Program-made: the position numbers and the translations under genes
The notes under the pieces: model-generated
The model's database searches: none
Told to the model about the DNA's origin: nothing
Seen by the model: the letters and a program-made list of their open reading frames with translations, nothing else
Source of the DNA: Syntrophomonas sp. UBA1368
GTDB taxonomy: Bacteria > Bacillota > Syntrophomonadia > Syntrophomonadales > Syntrophomonadaceae
Reading direction: 5' to 3'
DNA: 27,296 bases
NCBI GenBank assembly: GCA_002305965.1
Contig: DBRM01000062.1
Location: forward strand, 1 to 27,296
Part shown: positions 15,020 through 23,645 of the stretch, piece after piece
Numbering within the stretch: position 1 is the stretch's first letter
Layout of the letters: every line of letters starts with the position of its first letter

Positions 15020-15310
15020 TCAGACCTCCTTCCCACTCATTTCCCTGATCTCCTGAATTTTTTTCAGGGTCTTTTTTATCATGTGATTTTCGGGCATAAC
15101 ACCCGCATTTATACTTTCTAAAATATCTTGGGCCACCATATTGGTCATTTGTACATGTCTGATGTTTTTCAGCTTTGGATTTTCAATTTTTCTCAAATCA
15201 CCGTCTGCTAACAATACAAAGTTTTCGTCAACCAATCCAATGATTATAAACATCTTTCCTTTATCGCGGCCGGATTTGGAATATACAATTTTACCTAACC
15301 TGTCGTGCAA
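15020..15310 (-). CDS. KOW-domain RNA-binding protein (L14e-like)
   Basis: A 96-residue protein with a KOW-type SH3-like barrel in its first 40 residues (GKIVYSKSGRDKGKMFIIIG) followed by a charged helical tail. Similar proteins, often labelled KOW domain or L14e/L6e/L27e-like, lie between map and infA in many Clostridia. RNA or ribosome binding is inferred from the fold and the position; the function is not established. The start is TTG with GGGGGTGG upstream. It begins 17 bases after the map stop. Confidence 0.8.
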   Translation of the reverse strand: MHDRLGKIVYSKSGRDKGKMFIIIGLVDENFVLLADGDLRKIENPKLKNIRHVQMTNMVAQDILESINAGVMPENHMIKKTLKKIQEIREMSGKEV

Positions 15311-15327
15311 ATATATTCCACCCCCAA

Positions 15328-16092
15328 TTATCTCAAGGTGAGAATTTCAGGTTCATTATCGCAGACTACGATCGTGTGTTCAAAATGGGCTGAATATGCG
15401 CCGTCTCTAGTTCTCACTGTCCATTCGTCGCTGCTGACAAAAACTTCCTGACTGCCCATGTTCACCATAGGCTCAATGGCTAAAGCCATACCATTCTTTA
15501 AAACAGGTCCCCGGTCAGGTCTTCCATAGTTGGGGATGGGCGGATCTTCATGCATGGCAGCGCCGATGCCGTGCCCAACAAATTCCCGTACTACTGAAAA
15601 CCCGTTTTTCTCCGCATGATTCTGGATGGTATTGGAAACCATGCCTAACCGATTCCCGGCTTTGGCCTGCTTGATCCCTCTCATAAGGGCTTCCTCAGTA
15701 GTGCGGAGCAGTTTTTCCACTTCCCGCTCCACTTCACCTACGGCTACAGTTATGGCTGAATCACCGGCAAAGCCGTCTACGATCACACCAAAATCAATGC
15801 TGATTATTTCCCCTTCTTTTAACTTGCGGTCAGAAGGAATCCCGTGAACTACTTCATCATTTACTGATGCACAAATGGCACCGGGAAAAGGTCTGCCCCC
15901 TTTATAATTGGGGTAATTTTTAAATACCGGATGGGCTCCTCTTTTCCTGCATTCCTCTTCCGCGATCTGGTTAAGATAAGCCGTGGTAATACCCGGTGCT
16001 ACCTTACTCTCCAAAATCCTTAAAATCTGGGCTGTCACCTGACCTGCTACCCTCATTTTAGCTATCTGATCCGGTGTTTTTATGAGAATCAT
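15328..16092 (-). CDS. map: Methionine aminopeptidase, type I
   Basis: Removes the initiator methionine from new proteins. The 254 residues carry all expected metal and catalytic residues: H83, D100, D111, H174, E207 and E238. There is no N-terminal zinc-finger extension. The ATG overlaps the adk stop as ATGA, with GGAG inside the end of adk, so the pair is translationally coupled. Confidence 0.98.
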   Translation of the reverse strand: MILIKTPDQIAKMRVAGQVTAQILRILESKVAPGITTAYLNQIAEEECRKRGAHPVFKNYPNYKGGRPFPGAICASVNDEVVHGIPSDRKLKEGEIISIDFGVIVDGFAGDSAITVAVGEVEREVEKLLRTTEEALMRGIKQAKAGNRLGMVSNTIQNHAEKNGFSVVREFVGHGIGAAMHEDPPIPNYGRPDRGPVLKNGMALAIEPMVNMGSQEVFVSSDEWTVRTRDGAYSAHFEHTIVVCDNEPEILTLR

Positions 16093-16733
16093 TTTATCTT
16101 CTCCAGTAATTCCTGTATATCTTCAAACACTTCATCAGTTTCACGGTTACCGTCAATACTGTTTAAGACCTGACGTTCCTGATAGTACTGCAAAAGCGGC
16201 AGAGTCTGTTCCAGATATACTTCCAGCCGGGTCTTGGCGATTTCACCGCGGTCGTCGCTGCGATATCCCAGTTCTCCTCCGCATTTGGTACAAGTTTTGT
16301 GATCATCAAGAAATCTTAAATTATAAACGGTTTTGCAGTTATTGCAGGTGACCCGGTTTAAGATCCTCTGCAGAAGTACTTCCCGGGGCACGAATATATT
16401 GATAACTGCTTCAAGTTTTTTGCCCATGTCAGCCAGTACCTGATCCAGGGCTTCTGCCTGCGGAGTAGTCCGGGGGAATCCGTCCAGCATAAAGCCTGAA
16501 GCACAATCATCCTGTGCCAGTCTCTCCTGAATGATCCCTATGGTTACTTCGTCAGGGACCAACTGACCTGCATCCATGTAACTCTTGGCTTTTAACCCTA
16601 ATTCAGTGCCGTTTTTAACTGCGTCTCTGAACATATCTCCGGTAGAGATATGGGGGATAGGGTAATTCTTTTTTATCAGCTCTGCCTGGGTACCTTTTCC
16701 GGCACCAGGAGGTCCCATCAAAACTATATTCAT
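16089..16733 (-). CDS. adk: Adenylate kinase (zinc-lid form)
   Basis: Interconverts AMP, ADP and ATP. The 214 residues have the P-loop GPPGAGKGT (7-15), the AMP-side DGFPRT (84-89) and a long LID domain with four cysteines (C130, C133, C148, C151) that bind zinc, as is typical of Gram-positive enzymes. The ATG start follows secY by 11 bases. The secY-adk-map order is conserved. Confidence 0.98.
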   Translation of the reverse strand: MNIVLMGPPGAGKGTQAELIKKNYPIPHISTGDMFRDAVKNGTELGLKAKSYMDAGQLVPDEVTIGIIQERLAQDDCASGFMLDGFPRTTPQAEALDQVLADMGKKLEAVINIFVPREVLLQRILNRVTCNNCKTVYNLRFLDDHKTCTKCGGELGYRSDDRGEIAKTRLEVYLEQTLPLLQYYQERQVLNSIDGNRETDEVFEDIQELLEKIK

Positions 16734-16744
16734 TTCTTCATCTC

Positions 16745-18010
16745 CTATTTAACAAAGCCTTCATAATTGCGCAGCAATAAATGGGACTCGATTTGTTTCA
16801 TGGTATCCAGTGCTACACCAACTACGATCAGCAGAGCAGTTCCCCCAAACCATAGACTGGTTATCCCTGTAAGGCCGATCACAAAGTTCGGCAATACTGC
16901 AATTAAGCCCAGGAAAATTCCGCCGGCCAGTGTGAGTCTGGATAGTACCCGGTCTATATATTCTGCAGTCGGCCGGCCTGGTCTGATCCCGGGGACAAAG
17001 CCGCCATATTTCTTAATGTTCTCTGCTACATCTGCCGGGTTAAAGATAATCGCTACATAGAAATAGGTAAAGAATACGATCAGTAATGCGTAAATCACAT
17101 TATAGGCTATGCTGCCCGTATTGAAATAGGTATTTAAAAATACGTTTACAGACGAATCCTGCGGTGACCAGGAGGCAATGGTGGCCGGAAACATCATCAG
17201 GGACATGGCAAAGATGATGGGAATAACACCTGCCGCGTTTACCTTTAACGGTAAAAAAGTGCTTTGCCCGCCATACATTTTACGTCCCACTACCCGCTTG
17301 GCATATTGAATGGGCAGTCTGCGCTGTCCTTCATTTACAGCAATGATGGCAACGATGATGGCCAGGGCCAGGACGATGAAGAGCAGGATGTTGAAATAAC
17401 CAACAATTCCTCCGGCTAATTCCTGTCCAACTCCGGCAATCTGTGATGGAATCCGGGATACGATACCGGCAAATATAATCAGTGATATACCATTTCCAAT
17501 ACCCTTTTCGGTGATCATCTCACCGATCCACATCAGGAAGGCCGTACCTGCTGTCAATGAAATCGCAATGATCAAATAAGCTCCTATACCCGGGTTCTCA
17601 ATCGCTCCTGCCCTTGACAATGCAAAAGTCATCCCGATCGCCTGAATGAAAGCCAGCACGATGGCAAAGTACCTGATGTACTGAGCGATCTGCTTCTTTC
17701 CCTCTTCGCCTTCTTTGGATAACTCCTCCAAACGGGGTATGATTACCTGTAGAAGGTTCATGATGATAGAGGCATTAATATACGGCGTTATGCTCATGGC
17801 AAAGATACTGAAACGTTTAAAAGCACCACCGGAAATAATATCGAAAAATCCAAACAACTGTCCATTCAAAAGTTGAGCGACCGATTCAGCATCTATGGAA
17901 GGAACCGGTATATGAGCCCCCAGTCTGAAAACCAGCAACATAAACAGAGTAAACAGTAATTTGGTTCTGAGGTCCCCTACTTTGAACGCCTGTGGTAAGG
18001 AGTTAAACAT
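16745..18010 (-). CDS. secY: Preprotein translocase subunit SecY
   Basis: Channel subunit of the Sec translocon in the cytoplasmic membrane. The 421 residues contain about ten hydrophobic segments. Family landmarks are FRLGAHIPVPSID near the start, GIGNGISLIIFAGI, GGQSTFLPLKVNAAGVIPII in the middle and the C-terminus LLLRNYEGFVK. The ATG shares one base with the rplO stop (TAATG). Confidence 0.98.
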   Translation of the reverse strand: MFNSLPQAFKVGDLRTKLLFTLFMLLVFRLGAHIPVPSIDAESVAQLLNGQLFGFFDIISGGAFKRFSIFAMSITPYINASIIMNLLQVIIPRLEELSKEGEEGKKQIAQYIRYFAIVLAFIQAIGMTFALSRAGAIENPGIGAYLIIAISLTAGTAFLMWIGEMITEKGIGNGISLIIFAGIVSRIPSQIAGVGQELAGGIVGYFNILLFIVLALAIIVAIIAVNEGQRRLPIQYAKRVVGRKMYGGQSTFLPLKVNAAGVIPIIFAMSLMMFPATIASWSPQDSSVNVFLNTYFNTGSIAYNVIYALLIVFFTYFYVAIIFNPADVAENIKKYGGFVPGIRPGRPTAEYIDRVLSRLTLAGGIFLGLIAVLPNFVIGLTGITSLWFGGTALLIVVGVALDTMKQIESHLLLRNYEGFVK

Positions 18011-18450
18011 TAAATCACCTCTACTTTGCCACCCTGGGCCAAAACTTTCTCTTCAGCCTGTTTACTGATCTTATGAGTCTGAATAAAGAGTTTCTTGTCC
18101 AGATCTCCGTTGCCCAGAATCTTGACTCCATCTTTTACAGACTTGATGATCCCTTCTTCCAGAAGAAGTACGGGAGTGATTTCGGTTCCATCTTCGAAAC
18201 CATTTAAATCTTTTAAGTTGACGATAGCATATTGCTTCTTAAAAATATTGTTAAATCCGCGTTTGGGAATACGTCTTTGCAGCGGCATCTGTCCGCCTTC
18301 AAAACCGGGTCTTACACCACTGCCCGAACGGGCATGCTGACCTTTGTGCCCCCGGGTCGATGTTTTGCCATGCCCGGAACCGGTTCCCCGACCTACTCTT
18401 TTAATGCTCTTGTTAGCACCTGGCGGAGATTTTAGTTCATTCAGCTTCAC
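18010..18450 (-). CDS. rplO: 50S ribosomal protein L15
   Basis: Late-assembly large-subunit protein. The GTG at 18450 is chosen: it gives MKLNELKSPPG, the family N-terminus, and lies eight bases after AGGAGG. An in-frame TTG one codon earlier is less well spaced. The product has 146 residues, with the glycine-rich loop GRGTGSGHGKTSTRGHKGQ and the C-terminal AEEKVLAQGGKVEVI. Confidence 0.97.
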   Translation of the reverse strand: MKLNELKSPPGANKSIKRVGRGTGSGHGKTSTRGHKGQHARSGSGVRPGFEGGQMPLQRRIPKRGFNNIFKKQYAIVNLKDLNGFEDGTEITPVLLLEEGIIKSVKDGVKILGNGDLDKKLFIQTHKISKQAEEKVLAQGGKVEVI

Positions 18451-18463
18451 CAATAAAACCTCC

Positions 18464-18655
18464 TTATTTGTCTTCTACTTCTTCTACGGCAACCAAATGG
18501 CTGATTTTGTTGATCTGGCCTCTGAGTTGCTGAGAATCTTCTTTGATAACGCTCTGGTTCAGCTTGCGCAGTCCCAGGCTTTTTATCGTCTTACGCTGGG
18601 TTTCTGGATAGCCAATAAAGCTCTTGGTCCAGGTTATCTTAAGCTGTTTTGACAA
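18464..18655 (-). CDS. rpmD: 50S ribosomal protein L30
   Basis: Small large-subunit protein of 63 residues, recognised by LKITWTKSFIGYPETQRKTI and SLGLRKLNQSV. The start is TTG with AGGAGGG upstream. It lies between rpsE and rplO as in other Firmicutes. Confidence 0.96.
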   Translation of the reverse strand: MSKQLKITWTKSFIGYPETQRKTIKSLGLRKLNQSVIKEDSQQLRGQINKISHLVAVEEVEDK

Positions 18656-18667
18656 GTCTGTTCCCTC

Positions 18668-19171
18668 CTAATTCATTATCTCATCGATGGTTTTGCCTCT
18701 TTGTCTGGCTACATCTTCAACCCGTTTGAGGGATTTCAGCCCTTGCATGGTGGCATGGACCATATTATTTGCATTGGAAGATCCCAGGGATTTAGTCAGG
18801 ATGTCATGAATACCTGCCGCTTCCAATACCGCTCTGGCAGGGCCTCCTGCGATAACCCCGGTTCCTGCGGAAGCAGGCTTTAATAATACCTGTCCGGCAC
18901 CGAATCTGCCCAGAACCTGATGTGGTATGGTCCTTTCCTCGATCAGCGGGATCTCGATCATATTTTTCTTTGCATCTTCAACTGCTTTTCTTATAGCTTC
19001 CGGAACTTCGGTGGCTTTGCCTTTACCGGTACCAACTTTGCCGGCGCCATCCCCGACGACTACCAGAGCGCTGAACCTGAACCTCCGTCCGCCTTTAACC
19101 ACTTTGGCAACCCTCTTTATAGTAATTACTTTTTCTATAAATTCCGGGGCGACCTGTTCTTTGTCTTGCAT
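18668..19171 (-). CDS. rpsE: 30S ribosomal protein S5
   Basis: Accuracy-related small-subunit protein, 167 residues. It has the S5 double-stranded RNA-binding fold (VVKGGRRFRFSALVVVGDG) and then the C-terminal domain with the AGTGVIAGGPARAVLEAAG segment. The ATG start has AGGAGG upstream. It lies between rplR and rpmD. Confidence 0.98.
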   Translation of the reverse strand: MQDKEQVAPEFIEKVITIKRVAKVVKGGRRFRFSALVVVGDGAGKVGTGKGKATEVPEAIRKAVEDAKKNMIEIPLIEERTIPHQVLGRFGAGQVLLKPASAGTGVIAGGPARAVLEAAGIHDILTKSLGSSNANNMVHATMQGLKSLKRVEDVARQRGKTIDEIMN

Positions 19172-19202
19172 CGTTTCCCTCCTAGCTTGAGAAATTTATC
19201 AA

Positions 19203-19568
19203 TTAGAAATCCAGTCCGTTTTCACGGGCTGCGTCGGCTAAGGCTGCGATCCGACCGTGATATTTATAGCCGTTGCGGTCAAATACGACAGCAGTAATGC
19301 CTTTTTCTTTCGCTTTTTCAGCGATCATGGCTCCAACTCTTTTGGCCGCCTCTATGTTCCTTTTGGAGCTTAATTCCCCGGCTTCCTTTTCCAAGGTGGA
19401 AGCAGCTGCAAGGGTGACTCCATTTTGATCGTCAATTATCTGAGCATAGATATGATTTAAACTTTTGTAAACACAAAGTCGGGGTGTTTCACTGCTGCCC
19501 GATACTTTCTTACGAATTCTTTCGTGTACGCCTTTTCGCAGCACGTTTTTGCTGGTCTTCTTAATCAA
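19203..19568 (-). CDS. rplR: 50S ribosomal protein L18
   Basis: 5S rRNA-binding protein of 121 residues. Its C-terminus, VVFDRNGYKYHGRIAALADA onward, is the family signature; the N-terminus is basic (RKGVHERIRKKVSG). The start is TTG with AAAGGAG nine bases upstream. Confidence 0.98.
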   Translation of the reverse strand: MIKKTSKNVLRKGVHERIRKKVSGSSETPRLCVYKSLNHIYAQIIDDQNGVTLAAASTLEKEAGELSSKRNIEAAKRVGAMIAEKAKEKGITAVVFDRNGYKYHGRIAALADAARENGLDF

Positions 19569-19588
19569 CGCTGGTCACTCCTTTCGCT

Positions 19589-20128
19589 TTATTTTCCACC
19601 TGACTTGCCGGCTTTACGTCTGATGGTTTCATTTTCATATTTGATTCCTTTGCCTTTATAAGGTTCCGGTTTTCTGATCGCCCGGATGTGCGCTGCTGTA
19701 TTGCCAACCAGTTGTTTGTCAATTCCTTTGACAGTTATTTTCGTAACTGCCGGAACTTCAAATTGAATGCCCTCCGGGGCTTCGATTTCCACCGGATGTG
19801 AAAATCCGATACTTAACACTAATTTACTTCCCTGCATTTGGGCTCTATAGCCCACTCCTACCAGTTCCAGTTTCTTTTCAAATCCGTTGGTTACTCCTTC
19901 AACCATATTGGCAATCAAGGCACGGCTGAGGCCATGGAATGCACGGTGTTGTTTGTTGTCAGAAGGTCTGCTTACCATCAGTTGTCCATCTTCCAGTTCC
20001 ACGGTAATGTCAGACGGAATCTCCTGAGTCAAGCTGCCTTTGGCACCTTTAATCGTTACCACATTGCCTTCCATTTTAAACTCCACATCTTTGGGTAGAC
20101 TGATAGGTTTTCTACCAATTCTTGACAC
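19589..20128 (-). CDS. rplF: 50S ribosomal protein L6
   Basis: Large-subunit protein near the sarcin-ricin loop, 179 residues with two repeated domains. Typical are MSRIGRKPISLPKDVE at the start and PEPYKGKGIKYENETIRRK at the end. The start is GTG with GGAGGG upstream. Confidence 0.98.
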   Translation of the reverse strand: MSRIGRKPISLPKDVEFKMEGNVVTIKGAKGSLTQEIPSDITVELEDGQLMVSRPSDNKQHRAFHGLSRALIANMVEGVTNGFEKKLELVGVGYRAQMQGSKLVLSIGFSHPVEIEAPEGIQFEVPAVTKITVKGIDKQLVGNTAAHIRAIRKPEPYKGKGIKYENETIRRKAGKSGGK

Positions 20129-20146
20129 TTCATTTCCCTCCTTCAG

Positions 20147-20545
20147 CTACCAGATATAGCATATTACTTCCCCGCCGATACCCTCTTTACGGGCCTTTTT
20201 ATCGGTCATAACGCCCCGGGAAGTCGAAATAACTGCTGTCCCTAATCCTCCCAGGACCTTGGGAATCTCGTCTTTTTGTACATTAACCCTTAAGCCGGGT
20301 TTGCTGATCCGTTTGAGACCGCTGATCACTCTTTCCCGATTGGGGCCGTACTTCAGGTAAATCCTTATAATACCCTGCTTGCCATCTTCTATATATTCGT
20401 AATCCTTGATGTACCCTTCGTCCTTCATGATCTCCGCTAAAGAAACTTTGATTTTCGAACTGGGGACTTCAACGGTTTCATGCATGACCATGTTTCCGTT
20501 TCTGATCCTGGTCAGAAAGTCGGCAATGGGATCAGTCATGACCAT
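20147..20545 (-). CDS. rpsH: 30S ribosomal protein S8
   Basis: 16S rRNA central-domain binding protein, 132 residues, with DPIADFLTRIRNG and the C-terminal STSRGVMTDKKARKEGIGGE. The first ATG (20545) lies seven bases after GGAGG and is preferred to the ATG two codons later. Confidence 0.98.
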   Translation of the reverse strand: MVMTDPIADFLTRIRNGNMVMHETVEVPSSKIKVSLAEIMKDEGYIKDYEYIEDGKQGIIRIYLKYGPNRERVISGLKRISKPGLRVNVQKDEIPKVLGGLGTAVISTSRGVMTDKKARKEGIGGEVICYIW

Positions 20546-20569
20546 GTTTATACCTCCTTCATATACAAA

Positions 20570-20755
20570 CTACCAACTGGCTTTGGTCACTCCGGGAATT
20601 TCACCTTTGTGGGCCAGTTCCCTGAAACATACTCTGCACATGCCAAACTTGCGCATATAGGCCCGAGGTCTGCCGCAGATTTTACATCTGTTGTATCCAC
20701 GAACTTGAAATTTGGCTGTACGTTGTTGTTTAACAATCAACGCTTTCTTGGCCAT
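20570..20755 (-). CDS. rpsN: 30S ribosomal protein S14, type Z
   Basis: The 61-residue zinc form of S14, with C24, C27, C40 and C43 as ligands (CKICGRP and CRVCFRELA). This short form is typical of Gram-positive spc operons; the longer zinc-free paralogue is not in the window. The start is ATG. Confidence 0.98.
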   Translation of the reverse strand: MAKKALIVKQQRTAKFQVRGYNRCKICGRPRAYMRKFGMCRVCFRELAHKGEIPGVTKASW

Positions 20756-20769
20756 TAATCATTTACCTC

Positions 20770-21306
20770 CTATCTGAATGGCATTCCCATACTTCTTAAT
20801 AACTCTCTGGCTTCTTCGTCAGTCTTGGCTGTGGTGACGATAACGACTTCCATGCCACGGATCTTATCCATTTTGTCGTACTCGATCTCCGGAAAAATGG
20901 TTTGTTCCTTGATCCCCAGCGAGAAATTGCCGCGTCCGTCAAAAGCCTGCGGAGAAACTCCTCTGAAGTCACGTACCCTTGGCAGCGCCAGGTTCATCAG
21001 CCGATCAAGGAAATCGTACATCCGTTCACCCCGCAGGGTAACTTTACAGCCAATCGGCATTCCGGCACGCAGTTTAAAACCGGCGATCGATCTTCTGGCT
21101 TTGGTAATGACCGGCTTCTGCCCGGAGATAGCTCTTAAGTCATTGACTGCTCCATCCAAAGACTTTGGGTTCTGAATTGCTTCCCCTACGCCGATATTAA
21201 GTACAACGCGCTCCACAACCGGGACTTCATTAATATTCTTATACTGGAATCTGTCCATCAGCTTAGGTACTATTTCCTGTTTATATAATTCATATAACCT
21301 AGCCAT
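20770..21306 (-). CDS. rplE: 50S ribosomal protein L5
   Basis: 5S rRNA-binding protein that contacts the P-site tRNA. The 178 residues include VVLNIGVGEA, RGERMYDFLDRL and the signature RDFRGVSPQAFDGRGNFSLG. The ATG start has GGGAGG at a fairly long spacing. Confidence 0.98.
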   Translation of the reverse strand: MARLYELYKQEIVPKLMDRFQYKNINEVPVVERVVLNIGVGEAIQNPKSLDGAVNDLRAISGQKPVITKARRSIAGFKLRAGMPIGCKVTLRGERMYDFLDRLMNLALPRVRDFRGVSPQAFDGRGNFSLGIKEQTIFPEIEYDKMDKIRGMEVVIVTTAKTDEEARELLRSMGMPFR

Positions 21307-21334
21307 TAAATAGCTAGCCTCCCTTCCTGGAGTT

Positions 21335-21646
21335 TTAGTCTAATATTTCTCCGCATTTTTTGCATACTCTTACTTTTTCATCACTGCCCAGTATTTTGTG
21401 GCCGATCCGGGTTGGCTTCTTGCATTTGGAACACAAGAGCATAACATTGGAACTATCCAGCGGTGACTCTATCTTCTGGATGCCACCCTGAGGGATGGCC
21501 CGGTTCGGTTTTTGATGTTTTTTCACCCGGTTGACACCTTCTACCACCAGTCTGTTAGCATCCGGGATTACCCTTAAAACCTTGCCGGTTTTTCCAGCAT
21601 CCTTGCCTGCTACCACCTTTACGGTGTCGCCCTTTTTGATTTGCAT
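21335..21646 (-). CDS. rplX: 50S ribosomal protein L24 (with zinc ribbon)
   Basis: Assembly-initiating large-subunit protein, 103 residues. A KOW motif is at the start (IKKGDTVKVVAGKDAGKTGK). The C-terminal half has two CxxC pairs (C72, C75, C95, C98), so this is the cysteine-bearing form. The ATG start has GGAGG upstream. Confidence 0.98.
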   Translation of the reverse strand: MQIKKGDTVKVVAGKDAGKTGKVLRVIPDANRLVVEGVNRVKKHQKPNRAIPQGGIQKIESPLDSSNVMLLCSKCKKPTRIGHKILGSDEKVRVCKKCGEILD

Positions 21647-21664
21647 TGATTACACCTCCATCAA

Positions 21665-22033
21665 CTAAATGACTTCAGGGGCAAGGGAAATTATTTTCAT
21701 AAAATTCCTGTCCCGCAGTTCCCTGGCTACAGGTCCAAATATACGCGTTCCTTTAGGATTATTGTTATCATCAATAATAACAGCTGCGTTCTCTGAAAAA
21801 GCTATATATGAACCATCGGGACGTCTGATTTCTTTTTTGGTCCTTACTACCACAGCTTTTACTACATCGCCTTTTTTAACCACTCCTCCGGGAGAAGCTT
21901 CTTTCACTGAGGCAATGATTATATCACCAACGGTGGCATAACGTCTGGTCGACCCGCCCATTACTTTGATACAGAGTACTTTTTTCGCGCCAGTATTGTC
22001 GCCAACCTGCAGCAATGTTTCCTGTTGAATCAC
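21665..22033 (-). CDS. rplN: 50S ribosomal protein L14
   Basis: Large-subunit interface protein of 122 residues. Recognised by MIQQETLLQVGDNTGAKK and by GTRIFGPVARELRDRNFMKI at the C-terminus. The start is GTG with GGGAGG upstream. Confidence 0.98.
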   Translation of the reverse strand: MIQQETLLQVGDNTGAKKVLCIKVMGGSTRRYATVGDIIIASVKEASPGGVVKKGDVVKAVVVRTKKEIRRPDGSYIAFSENAAVIIDDNNNPKGTRIFGPVARELRDRNFMKIISLAPEVI

Positions 22034-22061
22034 ACTGTAAACCTCCCTTCAATATTCAGGC

Positions 22062-22331
22062 TTACTCTAAAGTCTTGGCCTTGCGAACGATTTCTACCAG
22101 CCGCCATCTCTTGTCTTTGCTCAAGGGGCGGGTTTCCATGATCTTAACCAGATCACCGACTTTGGCTTCGTTGGCTTCATCATGGCTTTTGTATTTCTTG
22201 CTGGTTTTTATGGTCTTTTTATAGAGAGGATGCTGCTTTATAGTTTCAACACTGACCGTAATGGTTTTGTCCATTTTGTCACTGGTAACTATACCGGTCA
22301 TCACTTTTCTGTCTTTTTGGTTATCAGTCAC
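22062..22331 (-). CDS. rpsQ: 30S ribosomal protein S17
   Basis: 16S rRNA 5'-domain binding protein, 89 residues, with an OB fold: MTGIVTSDKMDKTITVSVE and the family segment VGDLVKIMETRPLSKDKRW. The start is GTG with AAGGAGG upstream. Confidence 0.98.
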   Translation of the reverse strand: MTDNQKDRKVMTGIVTSDKMDKTITVSVETIKQHPLYKKTIKTSKKYKSHDEANEAKVGDLVKIMETRPLSKDKRWRLVEIVRKAKTLE

Positions 22332-22349
22332 CCTTAGACCTCCTTTAAA

Positions 22350-22547
22350 TTACTTGCTGGCCAGTTCCCTCTGTCTGAGAATCGTCTTGCATCTGGCAAT
22401 GTTTTTTCTTACGTCTCTTATTCTCATCGGATTATCCAACTGACCTGTAGCCATTTGGAAACGAAGATTAAATAATTCTTCTTTGTAATCGGAGACTTTT
22501 TTATTCAATTCTTCGTCGGTTAGTTCCCGTATTTTATTAGCTTTCAC
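22350..22547 (-). CDS. rpmC: 50S ribosomal protein L29
   Basis: Helical protein near the exit tunnel. The GTG at 22547 gives MKANKIRELTDEEL, the usual N-terminus, with GGTGG eight bases upstream. In-frame GTG codons at 22559 and 22556 would add four residues but lack a site. From this start it has 65 residues and overlaps the end of rplP by 11 bases. NLRFQMATGQLDNPMRIRDV is diagnostic. Confidence 0.96.
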   Translation of the reverse strand: MKANKIRELTDEELNKKVSDYKEELFNLRFQMATGQLDNPMRIRDVRKNIARCKTILRQRELASK

Positions 22548-22971
22548 TAACCTCACCACCCATTTCTTCTCTTTTTACGAACTTGCATTTGATCGGGAGC
22601 TTGTGGGCTGCAAGCCTCATCGCTTCCCGGGCAACTTCTTCGGTTACACCTGACAGTTCAAACATAATCCTGCCGGGCTTAACGACTGCTATCCAGTACT
22701 CAGGGGAACCTTTTCCTTTACCCATACGTGTCTCAGCAGGTTTCACCGTCAGCGGCCGGTCGGGGAAAATCTTGATCCATAATTTCCCGCCTCTTTTTAC
22801 GTGACGGTTGATCGCTATTCTGGCGGCCTCGATCTGCCGGTTGGTGATCCAGGCGGCATCCAGTGCCTGCAAACCATAATCTCCGTAGCTTAAGGTATTG
22901 CCTTTGTTGGCCTTGCCGCTAAGGCCGGGACGATGTTGTTTTCTATGCTTAATTCTTTTTGGGGTAAGCAT
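22537..22971 (-). CDS. rplP: 50S ribosomal protein L16
   Basis: Protein near the A-site tRNA and the peptidyl transferase centre. The 144 residues start MLTPKRIKHRKQHRPGLSG and contain ETRMGKGKGSPEYWIAVVKP. The ATG shares a base with the rpsC stop (TAATG), and GGAGGAGG within the end of rpsC serves as ribosome binding site. Confidence 0.98.
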   Translation of the reverse strand: MLTPKRIKHRKQHRPGLSGKANKGNTLSYGDYGLQALDAAWITNRQIEAARIAINRHVKRGGKLWIKIFPDRPLTVKPAETRMGKGKGSPEYWIAVVKPGRIMFELSGVTEEVAREAMRLAAHKLPIKCKFVKREEMGGEVSES

Positions 22972-23645
22972 TATTTATCTGCCTCCTCCACTGGTTTCTG
23001 TATTGGTCTGCGTTTGGCTTCCGGCAATATTTCACCGCGGTTGACCCAAACCTTGATCCCTATTTTTCCATAGGTTGTATTTGCTTCAGCAAATCCGTAA
23101 TCAATATCCGCCCGTAAAGTGTGCAGCGGAACTTTTCCTTCTGAATACCACTCGGTACGGGCAATCTCTGCTCCGCCCAGTCTTCCGGATATGGCAATTT
23201 TTATACCCACTCCGCCGACTCTCATGGTGCGGCCTACAGTCTGTTTCATCGCTCTGCGGAAAGAAATCCTCTTCTCCAGCTGTTGGGCAACGTTCTCAGC
23301 AACGATCTGGGCATCCAGTTCCGGTTTTTTTATTTCCTGGATGGTGATATTAATGTTTTTACCGGTCATTTTGGTCAGTTCATTTTTTAGTGATTCAACT
23401 TCCAGACCGCCGCGGCCAATGATAATGCCCGGCTTGGCAGTATGGATGGTCACTCTTACCCGGTTACCGGTACGGTGTATCTCAACTTTGGAGATACCGG
23501 CGGTAAAGAAATGTTCTTTGACATATTTTCTTACTTTATAATCTTCATGGAGAAGTTGGGTGTAATCCCTGTCAGCATACCAGTTGGAATCCCAATCTCT
23601 GATGACGCCGATTCTAAATCCTTTTGGATGAACCTTTTGACCCAC
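22971..23645 (-). CDS. rpsC: 30S ribosomal protein S3
   Basis: Small-subunit head protein at the mRNA entry, 224 residues. A type II KH domain with the GRGG loop (PGIIIGRGGLEVESLK) is followed by the C-terminal domain (GRLGGAEIARTEWYSEGKVP). The start is GTG and overlaps the rplV stop as TAGTG. Confidence 0.98.
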   Translation of the reverse strand: MGQKVHPKGFRIGVIRDWDSNWYADRDYTQLLHEDYKVRKYVKEHFFTAGISKVEIHRTGNRVRVTIHTAKPGIIIGRGGLEVESLKNELTKMTGKNINITIQEIKKPELDAQIVAENVAQQLEKRISFRRAMKQTVGRTMRVGGVGIKIAISGRLGGAEIARTEWYSEGKVPLHTLRADIDYGFAEANTTYGKIGIKVWVNRGEILPEAKRRPIQKPVEEADK

